A DNA stretch of 64,000 bases, taken from positions 1,386,501-1,450,500 of the forward strand of contig JADJVV010000001.1 of the NCBI GenBank assembly GCA_016710435.1, in the 5' to 3' direction. The notes beneath the pieces were generated by a model. The model did no database searches, was not told the origin of the DNA, and saw only the letters and a program-made list of their open reading frames with translations. The position numbers and the translations under genes were made by a program. Positions 54,469 through 64,000 of the stretch are shown piece after piece. This stretch comes from Hyphomicrobiales bacterium (GTDB lineage Bacteria > Pseudomonadota > Alphaproteobacteria > Rhizobiales > Aestuariivirgaceae). The stretch's first letter is position 1. Each line of letters starts with the position of its first letter.

Positions 54469-54670
54469 GGACGGCGGGAGAAAAAAGCAAAAGCCCGTCG
54501 CCCGGGGACCGGGACAGGGTCCAAAGCAGGAGTGGCTGGGGTGTAACAAGAGAGCGGCAGCCGGATGGCAGAGGCAATGGCATCCGGAGGTAAGTGGCGT
54601 CGGCGACGCGCAATCTGAGAAACAAGCGTTAGGTGTGATCTGAGGAGTGAACCACCAGGTGTCTTCATCT

Positions 54671-54699
54671 GGAGGAGTTTTCCCTTGGCCTTGCGCTGA
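54671..54699 (+). promoter_or_regulatory. strong ribosome-binding site with a four-codon leader frame
   Basis: GGAGGAG (54671-54677) is followed after 7 bases by TTG GCC TTG CGC TGA (54685-54699), ideal spacing for a start at TTG. The mini-cistron ends 23 bases before the dnaA ATG and is not in frame with it. It might modulate dnaA translation, or simply load ribosomes; no experiment is implied. Confidence 0.35.
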
Positions 54700-54722
54700 A
54701 AAATTTGGGGGCGGCAAAAGAG

Positions 54723-56216
54723 ATGAACATGGGCGGACAGGCAGCGGAACGGTCGGCGGGCAAACTGGTGGCGGCGCAGGACGGCCTGCGTGAGACATGG
54801 ACCAAGGTGGCCCAGCGCCTGCGGGCCGAGCTGGGCGATGATCTCTTCAACTCCTGGTTCGGACGCATGGAGCCGGAGGGTTTCGTGGACGGCGTTCTCG
54901 TCGCCTCGGTGCCGACGCGCTTTCTCAAAAGCTGGATCGAGAACCACTATGCCGCGAAGCTGACCAAGATTGCCGGGGCTGAATTTGCCGGGCTGCGCCA
55001 GGTGCAGGTGCGTGTGCGCGTGCAGGGCGTCACCGCCCAATCGGGCAGTGTGCCGCGTGCCATCGTCAACCTGCCGCGCAGCGAAGGGCGCCATGCCGAG
55101 CCATCCTCGCTTCAGCCCATGGCGGGCTTCATGCCGCAGGCCGCGGAAGCGGCCCTCGCGCGCGCCACGGTGATCGACGAGAGCCAGACCTTCGACAGCT
55201 TCATGATCGGTCAATCGAACCAGCTCGCCCACGCCGCCGCCATGCGCGTGGCCAATTCGCCCACGGGCACGCCCGTGGGCTTCAACCCGCTCTACATTCA
55301 CGCCGGCGCGGGCCTTGGAAAGACCCATCTGCTCAACGCCATTGCCAAGCGCATCCGCGAGACGCAGCCCATGCGCAAGGTCATGGTGATGACCGCCGAG
55401 CGCTTCATGTACAGCTTCATCTATGCCGTGCGGCAGCGCGACACGCTTTCCTTCAAGGACCAGTTCCAGTCCGTCGACGTGCTCCTGATCGACGATTTCC
55501 AGTTCCTCCAGGGCAAGGCCATCCAGCAGGAGTTCTGCCACGCCTTCAACTCGCTGGTGGACCAGCGCCGCCAGGTGGTGGTGGCCGCCGATGTGCCGCC
55601 CGCCCAGCTCGACACGGTGGACCAGCGCATGCGTTCGCGCCTGATGGGCGGTCTCGTGGTGGACATCGAGTCGCCGGACATCGCCCTTCGCCGCAAGATC
55701 CTCTCGGTGCGCCGCGACATCCTCCTGGCCCGCGATCCCGGTGCCATGGTGAACGATGACATCCTCGAACTGGTGGCCGAGCGCGTTACCGGCGGTGGCC
55801 GCGAACTCGAAGGAGCGCTCAACCGCATCGCCGCCTTCCAGCAGTTCAACAGCCAGCCCATCACCCTCGACCTTGCGTCCATGGTGCTGCGCGATGCTGC
55901 CGCCCAGGGACAGGATGCAGGCCGCATCAAGATCGACGACATCCTCAAGGTGGTGGGCCGCCACTACAATGTCTCGAAGAACGACCTTCTCTCGCCACGC
56001 CGCGCCCGCAACGTGGTGGTGCCGCGCCAGATCGGCATGTATCTCGCCAAGAAGCTGACGAGCCGCAGCCTGCCCGAGATCGGCCGCCGCTTCGGGGGCC
56101 GCGACCATTCCACCGTGCTCCACGCCGTGCGCAAGATCGACGACCTGATGCGCGCCGACGAAAAGCTGGCCAAGGACCTGGCGCAACTGATCAGGCTCAT
56201 CGAACAGGGCGCGTGA
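54723..56216 (+). CDS. dnaA: chromosomal replication initiator protein DnaA
   Basis: Binds DnaA boxes and melts the origin; also a transcription factor. The 497-residue product has domain I (WTKVAQRLRAELGDDLFNSWFGRMEPEGF), a linker, the AAA+ core (Walker A HAGAGLGKTHLLNAIAKR, Walker B VLLIDDFQFLQGK, arginine-finger region VDQRMRSRLMGGLVVDI), and the C-terminal helix-turn-helix with IGRRFGGRDHSTVLHAVRKI. ATG 54723 is preferred, with GGGGGCGG ahead of it; TTG 54705 and ATG 54729 are in frame. It leads the dnaA-dnaN-recF-gyrB cluster. Confidence 0.97.
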   Translation: MNMGGQAAERSAGKLVAAQDGLRETWTKVAQRLRAELGDDLFNSWFGRMEPEGFVDGVLVASVPTRFLKSWIENHYAAKLTKIAGAEFAGLRQVQVRVRVQGVTAQSGSVPRAIVNLPRSEGRHAEPSSLQPMAGFMPQAAEAALARATVIDESQTFDSFMIGQSNQLAHAAAMRVANSPTGTPVGFNPLYIHAGAGLGKTHLLNAIAKRIRETQPMRKVMVMTAERFMYSFIYAVRQRDTLSFKDQFQSVDVLLIDDFQFLQGKAIQQEFCHAFNSLVDQRRQVVVAADVPPAQLDTVDQRMRSRLMGGLVVDIESPDIALRRKILSVRRDILLARDPGAMVNDDILELVAERVTGGGRELEGALNRIAAFQQFNSQPITLDLASMVLRDAAAQGQDAGRIKIDDILKVVGRHYNVSKNDLLSPRRARNVVVPRQIGMYLAKKLTSRSLPEIGRRFGGRDHSTVLHAVRKIDDLMRADEKLAKDLAQLIRLIEQGA

Positions 56217-56237
56217 GGGGGGCGAAAAACTGCGGAA

Positions 56238-56270
56238 AGGGACCGGAAAGACGTTGAATATCCGGTCCTT
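56238..56270. other. stem-loop between dnaA and dnaN
   Basis: GGACCGGA (56240-56247) and TCCGGTCC (56261-56268) form a perfect 8-bp stem, extendable by a G-T and an A-T pair, with a 13-base loop. No T run follows, so it is not a typical terminator; it may slow decay or lower read-through into dnaN. Confidence 0.45.
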
Positions 56271-56323
56271 CCGGGCCATGGTCGCCAGTCCAAATCCACT
56301 TTTTTCCGGACGACCCCTCCGCC

Positions 56324-57448
56324 ATGCGCGTCACCATTGAACGGTCAGCCTTCCTCAAAGCCCTGAATCACGTGCAGAGCGTGGTGGAGCGCCGCAACAC
56401 CATTCCGATCCTCTCCAACGTGCTGGTGCAGTCGGACAAGGACAAGGTGCGCCTCACCGCCACCGACCTCGACATCGAGATCGTGGAAACCGTGGCGGCG
56501 GAAACTTCGCGCAATGGCGCCGCCACCGTTCCCGCCCACATGCTTTACGACATCGTGCGCAAGCTGCCCGATGGCGCGCAGTTGGAACTGGAGCAGGGAC
56601 CCGATGCCGGCCGCGTCAACATCAAGGCCGGGCGCTCGCGCTTCCAGTTGCAAGCCCTGCCGCCGGAGGATTTCCCCGACCTCTCCAGCGGCGAACTGGG
56701 CAACAGCTTCACGCTCTCCTCGGGCGACCTGCGCCGCCTGATCGAGAAGACCCGCTTTGCCATCTCGACCGAAGAGACGCGCTACTATCTGAACGGCATC
56801 TACCTGCACCAGGCCAAGGAGCAGGGCGCCGATGCGCCCGTGCTGCGCGCCGTCGCCACCGATGGCCACCGCCTCGCCCAGTCGCAGGTGCCGTTGCCGG
56901 AGGGTGCCGCGGGCATGCCCGGCATCATCGTGCCGCGCAAGACCGTGCTGGAGGTGGTGAAGCTCATCGAAGGTGACGACACGGAGGTGCAGGTCTCGCT
57001 CTCGGCCTCCAAGATCCGTTTTGCGGCGGGCCATCTGGTGCTCACCTCGAAGCTCATCGACGGCACCTTCCCCGACTACGAGCGCGTCATTCCCCGCGGT
57101 CACGACAAGACGCTGGATGTGGACGCCAAGGCTTTCGCCGATGCCGTGGACCGCGTTTCCACCATTTCGCTGGAAAAGAGCCGCGCCGTGAAGCTGATGC
57201 TCTCCGACGGCAAGATGACGCTCGTCGTGAACAACCCCGACTCCGGTTCCGCCGAGGAAGAGGTGGCGGTGGACTATACCCGCGATCCCCTCGAGATCGG
57301 CTTCAACTCGCGCTACCTGCTCGACGTGGCCGGCCAGATCACCGCGGAGAACATGCGCTTCGAACTGCAGGACGCAGGCTCACCCACCGTGGTGCGCGAT
57401 CCCAAGGACGCGCAGTCGCTCTATGTGCTGATGCCCATGCGGGTGTAA
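56324..57448 (+). CDS. dnaN: DNA polymerase III beta sliding clamp
   Basis: The ring-shaped clamp that tethers polymerases and repair proteins to DNA. The 374-residue protein is made of three similar domains: it starts MRVTIERSAFLKALNHVQSVVERRNTIPILSNVLV, includes TDGHRLAQSQVPLP in the second, and ends with YVLMPMRV, part of the partner-binding pocket. It follows dnaA after 107 bases and precedes recF by 11. Confidence 0.98.
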   Translation: MRVTIERSAFLKALNHVQSVVERRNTIPILSNVLVQSDKDKVRLTATDLDIEIVETVAAETSRNGAATVPAHMLYDIVRKLPDGAQLELEQGPDAGRVNIKAGRSRFQLQALPPEDFPDLSSGELGNSFTLSSGDLRRLIEKTRFAISTEETRYYLNGIYLHQAKEQGADAPVLRAVATDGHRLAQSQVPLPEGAAGMPGIIVPRKTVLEVVKLIEGDDTEVQVSLSASKIRFAAGHLVLTSKLIDGTFPDYERVIPRGHDKTLDVDAKAFADAVDRVSTISLEKSRAVKLMLSDGKMTLVVNNPDSGSAEEEVAVDYTRDPLEIGFNSRYLLDVAGQITAENMRFELQDAGSPTVVRDPKDAQSLYVLMPMRV

Positions 57449-57459
57449 GCAGGGGCGCG

Positions 57460-58605
57460 ATGCACCCCTCCACCTTTGCCGTCACGCGCCTCACGCTGAC
57501 CGATTTCCGCAACTACGGCCACATGCGGCTGGAGCCGTCGCGGCCGCTTGTGGCGCTGGCGGGCGCCAATGGTGCGGGCAAGACCAATTTGCTGGAGGCG
57601 GTTTCGCTGCTGGTGCCGGGGCGGGGTTTGCGCGGCGCAGAGTTTTCCGCCCTCGCCCGCCAGGGTGGCCCTGGGCAGTGGGCCGTCGCCGCCCATGTGG
57701 TGACGCCGGCGGGTGACATGCAGGTGGGCACGGCCTGGCAGCCCGGCGAGGACGGCGAAACGGCCAGCACCCGCTCCGTCATGATCGATGGACTGACGCA
57801 ACGCTCCGCCGGCGCGCTGACGGGACTGTTGCGCATGGTCTGGCTCACCCCCGCCATGGACCGCCTCTTCCAGGGCGCGCCCGGTGATCGCCGCCGTTTC
57901 CTCGACCGCATGGTGATGCTGTTTGATGCCGAGCATGCCTCTCGCGTTAACGCCTTCGAGAAACTGATGCGCGAACGGAATGCCCTTCTCTCCGAGAACA
58001 ATCCCGATGGTGCCTGGCTGGCGAGTCTTGAGGTGCAGATGGCCGAGAGTGCCGTTGCCGTGGCGGCGGCACGCCTGGCGGCGGTGGGCATTCTCGCCCG
58101 CCATGTGGCGCTGAGCGAGCACCACGGTCCCTTTCCCTGGGCGGCCCTCTCGATCACGGGCGCCATGGAAGACCTGGTGATGCAGCATCCGGCGGTGGAA
58201 GCGGAAGACATCTACCGCCGCGACCTCGCCCGGGGCCGCGCCGCCGACAGGGCCGCAGGCCGGGCGCTGGCAGGTCCCCACCGCAGCGACCTCCATGTGG
58301 TCCACGGACCCAAGGCGATGCCCGCCGAACTCTGCTCCACGGGCGAGCAGAAAGCGCTCCTGATCGGCCTCATCCTGGCCCAGGCGCGGGCGGCCAAAAG
58401 TCTCTTCGGGGCAAGCCCCATGCTGCTCCTTGACGAAATTGCCGCACACCTCGATCCGGCCCGCCGCACGGCCCTTTTCGGGCTGCTGGAAACCCTTGGA
58501 TCTCAAGTGTTTATGACCGGCACGGAGGTCTCACTTTTTGATGGCGCGGGAGCCTCCACAGTGGTGTATCTGGTGGATGGCGGACAGCTCTCCGAATCAC
58601 GCTGA
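57460..58605 (+). CDS. recF: DNA replication/repair protein RecF
   Basis: An SMC-like ATPase that loads RecA at gapped DNA with RecO and RecR. The 381-residue protein has Walker A ALAGANGAGKTNLLEAVSLL, the RecF signature LLRMVWLTPAMDRLFQGAPGDRRRFLDRM, the ABC signature STGEQKALLIGLILAQA and Walker B MLLLDEIAAHLD. AGGGG lies just before the ATG. gyrB follows after 41 bases. Confidence 0.96.
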   Translation: MHPSTFAVTRLTLTDFRNYGHMRLEPSRPLVALAGANGAGKTNLLEAVSLLVPGRGLRGAEFSALARQGGPGQWAVAAHVVTPAGDMQVGTAWQPGEDGETASTRSVMIDGLTQRSAGALTGLLRMVWLTPAMDRLFQGAPGDRRRFLDRMVMLFDAEHASRVNAFEKLMRERNALLSENNPDGAWLASLEVQMAESAVAVAAARLAAVGILARHVALSEHHGPFPWAALSITGAMEDLVMQHPAVEAEDIYRRDLARGRAADRAAGRALAGPHRSDLHVVHGPKAMPAELCSTGEQKALLIGLILAQARAAKSLFGASPMLLLDEIAAHLDPARRTALFGLLETLGSQVFMTGTEVSLFDGAGASTVVYLVDGGQLSESR

Positions 58606-58646
58606 GAGCTGCCTTTCGCCCCCTCTCCGACGACCCCGGAACCCCC

Positions 58647-61091
<2,445 letters not shown>

Positions 61092-63215
61092 TCAGTACAG
61101 CTCGCCGTCCTTGACCATGCGCTTGCGCGGGGGCGGAGGAGGTGCATCGCCGCCGTCATCGATGCCGAAGATGCGGGCGAAGAGGCCGCGCTTCTTCTTC
61201 TTGCGCGGCACCGGCGCCACGTCTTCCTCGGCGATCTGCGGATCAGCCTCGATTGCATCCTGGGGCGCAGTATCGGCCACGACCGCGTCGGTGTCCGGCG
61301 GCGCCTGCATTTCACCCGGCAGGATGCGCGGGCTAAGACCCTTGTGGGCTTCCTCCATCACGTCCTTCCAGACGAGCGCCGGCAGTGAACCGCCTGTCAC
61401 CTTCTTCGTGGGCGAGCTGTCGTCGTTCCCCATCCACACGGTCGTCACATAATAGGGCGTGAAGCCGATGAACCAGGCGTCGCGGTAATCCTGGCTGGTG
61501 CCCGTCTTGCCGCCGATGTCGAGGTTGTCGAATTCGGCCTTGGTGGCGGTGCCTTCTCGCACCACGGCGCGGAAGAGGATGTTCATGGCGCCGAGGTCAT
61601 TGTCGGAGACGACGCGGCCCAGCCCGTCGCCCTTGCGCTGGTACAGCACCTTGCCAGCCTTGGTGTAGATGCGCGTCACCACATAGGGTTCGACGGCATA
61701 GCCGCCATTGGCAAACGGCGTGTAGGCGGCCGTGAGTTCAAGCGGTGTGACTTCCGATGTGCCGAGTGCAATGGTGGCGTCGGTGCCCAGTTGCGAGGTG
61801 ATGCCAAGGCGGTGGGCCACGGCTGCAACGGCCTGCGGCGTCACCGCCTGCCCGAGGCGTGCCGCAACGGTGTTGATGGAGAGGGCAAAGGCGCGCTCCA
61901 GCGTGACGGGTCCGAGGTAACGGTCGGTGTAATTCTGCGGCGCCCAGTTGCCGATGCGGATCGGCTCATCCACCTCGACGCTTTCCGGGCGATAGCCGTT
62001 CTCGATGGCGGCGAGATAGACGAAGGGCTTGAAGGCCGATCCCGGCTGGCGCTTCGCCTTGACGGCGCGGTTGAACTGGCTGCGCTTGTAGGACCGCCCG
62101 CCGACGAGCGCCTTCACCGCACCCCGCGTGTCGAGCGTCACCACGGCGCCTTCGCTCACCGCCAGCTTCCTGCCGTTGTCGGCGAGGCGCTTCCGGAGCG
62201 AGGCTTCCGCCTTGAGCTGCATCACCGTGTCGAGCGTCGTCTCGATCACCAGCGATTCATGGGTGTCCTTGGTGTAGAGCGGCAGCTGGTCGATGATCCA
62301 GTCCACCGCGTATTGCGTCGCCGGCACATAGTCGGCGGGCGTCGTCCTGGTGGAGGAGGCGAGCGCCTCGCTCATGTCGTCCGCCGTGATGTAGCCCTCT
62401 TGCACCATGTTCTGGAGCACGAGTGTCGCCCGCTCACGGGCCTCCTGCGGCCGCCTGGCTGGATTGTAGGTGGTGGGGGCCTTGAGGACGCCGGCGAGCG
62501 TAGCTGCTTCCATGATCGACAGCTCTTCCGGAGACTTGCCGTAGAAGGCCCGGCTGGCCTTGTCGATGCCGTTGGCCCCGCCGCCGAAATAGACGCGGTT
62601 CATGTAGAGCTGGAGGATTTCATCCTTGGAGAACTTGGTCTCCAGCCAGATCGCGAGGACAACCTCCTGGAGTTTGCGATTGATGGTTCGCTCGGGCGAG
62701 AGGAAGAGGTTCTTGGCCAACTGCTGCGTCAGCGTGGAGCCGCCTTGCGTCATGCGCCCGCCGCGCAGGTTGCTCAGCATGGCGCGTCCCAGTCCCCACG
62801 GGTCAATGCCGTGATGGCTGTAGAAGCGCCGGTCCTCGATGGCGATGATGGCGTTGGGCACGTAGTCGGGCAGCGCCTCGATGTTCACGCTGTCGCCGAA
62901 GAAGGTGCCGCGCTGGGCGAGTTCGGTTCCGTCCGAAGCGAGGATCATGATGCCCGGTTCGCGCTCGGGCACCTGGAAGACGCCTTTCTGTGCCAGCGTG
63001 AACCAGATGAAGGCGAAGGTCGCGGCACAGGCGATAGCGGCCCAGAAGCCCAGCGCCAGCGTGAAGCGGAACAGCCAGCCCAACAGGCTGCGCCGGCGCT
63101 TGCGCGGAGCAGGTTCTGCCACGCGCCCGCGCCGTTCCGGGAATAACTGCGGTTCCTGCCGTCCCCGCCGTTGCGATTGCGCGGCTTTCTTCTTTCCGCC
63201 GCCAAACCAGCCCAT
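61092..63215 (-). CDS. PBP1A-family bifunctional penicillin-binding protein
   Basis: A membrane-anchored peptidoglycan polymerase and cross-linking enzyme. The 707-residue chain has a basic cytoplasmic head (GGGKKKAAQSQRR), one membrane segment (about 45-72), a GT51 glycosyltransferase (IEDRRFYSHHGIDPWG, QGGSTLTQQLAKN, RKLQEVVLAIWLE), and a transpeptidase with SxxK in GSAFKPFVYLA, SxN in LSINTVAARL and KTGT in GGKTGTSQDY. The tail (PRKKKKRG ... GDAPPPPPRKR) is unusually Lys/Pro-rich and probably disordered. Penicillin-sensitive by family. Confidence 0.94.
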   Translation of the reverse strand: MGWFGGGKKKAAQSQRRGRQEPQLFPERRGRVAEPAPRKRRRSLLGWLFRFTLALGFWAAIACAATFAFIWFTLAQKGVFQVPEREPGIMILASDGTELAQRGTFFGDSVNIEALPDYVPNAIIAIEDRRFYSHHGIDPWGLGRAMLSNLRGGRMTQGGSTLTQQLAKNLFLSPERTINRKLQEVVLAIWLETKFSKDEILQLYMNRVYFGGGANGIDKASRAFYGKSPEELSIMEAATLAGVLKAPTTYNPARRPQEARERATLVLQNMVQEGYITADDMSEALASSTRTTPADYVPATQYAVDWIIDQLPLYTKDTHESLVIETTLDTVMQLKAEASLRKRLADNGRKLAVSEGAVVTLDTRGAVKALVGGRSYKRSQFNRAVKAKRQPGSAFKPFVYLAAIENGYRPESVEVDEPIRIGNWAPQNYTDRYLGPVTLERAFALSINTVAARLGQAVTPQAVAAVAHRLGITSQLGTDATIALGTSEVTPLELTAAYTPFANGGYAVEPYVVTRIYTKAGKVLYQRKGDGLGRVVSDNDLGAMNILFRAVVREGTATKAEFDNLDIGGKTGTSQDYRDAWFIGFTPYYVTTVWMGNDDSSPTKKVTGGSLPALVWKDVMEEAHKGLSPRILPGEMQAPPDTDAVVADTAPQDAIEADPQIAEEDVAPVPRKKKKRGLFARIFGIDDGGDAPPPPPRKRMVKDGELY

Positions 63216-63341
63216 CGTCCACTCCGCCCCCGGTTGTACCCGGCGGCACCCTAAAGGCCCGGACCTTGCCGGGCGGTTACTGGTCCCGCTGTTGCGGGGA
63301 AATCATGGGTAAAAGATGGCTGCAAGGGCCGCGTGGGCCCC

Positions 63342-64000
63342 TCACATGACGGCGCCGATATACCACGGCACGTATTCGTTTTCGCCGTAGCCCAGTTCTT
63401 CGGATTTGGTCTTCTGGCCCGACGCGGTCTTCAGCATGAGGTCGAAGATCTGCTGACCCTTCACCTCCAGCGGCACACCCTCCACGACGTCACCGCAGTT
63501 GATGTCCATGTCGTCGATCATGCGGGTGTAGATGTCGGTGTTGGTGGCGAGCTTGATGGAAGGGCAGGGCTTGTTGCCATAGGCGCTTCCACGCCCCGTG
63601 GTGAAGCACATGAGATTGGCGCCGCCCGCCACCTGTCCGGTCGCCCCCACGGGATCATAGCCCGGCGTATCCATGAACACGAAACCCTTGGCGGTGACCG
63701 GTTCGGCATAGTTGTAGACGGCCTGCAGCGTGGTGGTGCCACCCTTGGCGGCGGCGCCCAGCGACTTTTCCAGAATGGTGGTGAGCCCACCCAGCTTGTT
63801 GCCGGGCGACGGGTTGTTGTTCATTTCCATGTTGTTGCGGCGGGTATAATCCTCCCACCACTTGATGATGCCGACAAGTTTCTCACCCACTTCCCTGGTG
63901 GCCGCGCGGCGCGTGAGCAGGTGTTCCGCCCCATAGATTTCCGGCGTTTCGGAAAGAATGCCGGTGCCGCCATGGCGGACGAGAATATCGACAGCCGCAC
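63342..64000 (-). CDS. UxaA/GarD-family sugar-acid dehydratase, C-terminal part
   Basis: The frame is open to the right window edge, so the gene continues past 64000 and only about 219 C-terminal residues are seen. They match the altronate/galactarate dehydratase catalytic domain: LVRHGGTGILSETPEIYGAEHLL, NPSPGNKLGGLTTILEKSLGA, FMDTPGYDPVGATGQVAGGANL, TTGRGSAYG and PSIKLATNTD. Members dehydrate altronate, galactarate or related acids using iron; the N-terminal SAF domain that would help tell them apart is outside the window. A weak GGGCC/GGCCC hairpin (63326-63340) follows the stop. Confidence 0.88.
   Translation of the reverse strand, partial: AAVDILVRHGGTGILSETPEIYGAEHLLTRRAATREVGEKLVGIIKWWEDYTRRNNMEMNNNPSPGNKLGGLTTILEKSLGAAAKGGTTTLQAVYNYAEPVTAKGFVFMDTPGYDPVGATGQVAGGANLMCFTTGRGSAYGNKPCPSIKLATNTDIYTRMIDDMDINCGDVVEGVPLEVKGQQIFDLMLKTASGQKTKSEELGYGENEYVPWYIGAVM

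Larger units (their letters stand above)
54139..54722 (+). other. dnaA upstream region and leader, no protein gene
   Basis: This 584-base stretch has no coding look. It holds an AT-rich tract (54184-54230), five GANTC sites (54249-54428), an 8-bp inverted repeat (54326-54345), one near-consensus DnaA box (54460-54468), stem-loops at 54561-54587 (CCGGATG/CATCCGG) and 54597-54609 (GCGTC/GACGC), and an orphan ribosome-binding site with a four-codon frame (54671-54699). It must contain the dnaA promoter. With a single good DnaA box it is not a convincing replication origin; in several alphaproteobacteria oriC lies near hemE instead. Confidence 0.7.

Overview
The window reads as a chromosomal, core-genome segment of a GC-rich alphaproteobacterium, most likely in or near the Hyphomicrobiales (Rhizobiales). 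The reasons are the gene order (rpsA-sppA-ihfB-lapA ... trpF-trpB-trpA-accD-folC; trxA/addA/addB/murU-like/tsaE-kinase/divL/ahcY; rpsT-dnaA-dnaN-recF-gyrB), a DivL-type pseudokinase with Tyr in place of the phospho-accepting His, an alphaproteobacterial ornithine-lipid acyltransferase (OlsB), a malic enzyme-phosphotransacetylase fusion (MaeB), and GANTC (CcrM-type) sites clustered upstream of dnaA. I see no insertion sequence, prophage, CRISPR array, rRNA or tRNA gene.

Layout. 1-1024: a long stretch without a convincing gene, holding a tight group of small stem-loops (349-446). 1025-11055 (+): rpsA with a strong terminator, sppA, ihfB, lapA, an ornithine-cyclodeaminase-family dehydrogenase, pyrF, then trpF-trpB-trpA-accD-folC. 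11067-24250 (-): trxA, addA/addB recombination nuclease, a MurU-like nucleotidyltransferase, a TsaE-sugar kinase fusion, DivL, and a winged-helix/TPR regulator. 24344-24610 (+): a small basic protein read divergently from that regulator across an array of phased repeats. 24657-31858 (-): ahcY preceded by a perfect 20-bp palindrome, a DMT transporter, then the tightly coupled set ubiE-ubiB-coaBC-dut-moeB-like. 31932-33592 (+): mutM and an enoyl-CoA hydratase. 33603-42385 (-): nfu, trpS, murJ, glnD, mutS. 42573-44855 (+): maeB. 44869-53655 (-): olsB, hybrid histidine kinase, comM, HAD hydrolase, gshB, yraN-like, rsmI, xylulokinase-like. 53811-61091 (+): rpsT, a 645-bp regulatory gap, dnaA, dnaN, recF, gyrB. 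61092-64000 (-): a bifunctional PBP1A and the 3' part of a UxaA/GarD-family dehydratase.

The genes serve replication and its control (dnaA, dnaN, gyrB, recF, divL), DNA repair (addAB, mutS, mutM, recF, dut), nucleotide, tryptophan, folate, fatty-acid, ubiquinone, CoA, glutathione and methyl-cycle metabolism, nitrogen signalling (glnD) and the envelope (murJ, PBP1A, olsB, peptidoglycan recycling). Many neighbours overlap by 1-4 nt (ATGA, GTGA or TGATG), and four convergent junctions have gaps of 0-13 nt with no visible terminator.

The observations most worth follow-up are regulatory: the GANTC cluster, 8-bp inverted repeat and mini-cistron upstream of dnaA; the four roughly helically phased repeats between the PhoB/CadC-like regulator and the divergent small gene; the AT-rich perfect palindrome before ahcY; and the stem-loop cluster in the gene-free region before rpsA. 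Several enzymes have lost signature metal or catalytic residues (AccD zinc ribbon, MoeB-like zinc site, AddB iron-sulfur cysteines, OCD catalytic Asp, DivL His). I found no clearly novel multi-gene system. All calls rest on reading the sequence and recalling families; no database search was run.
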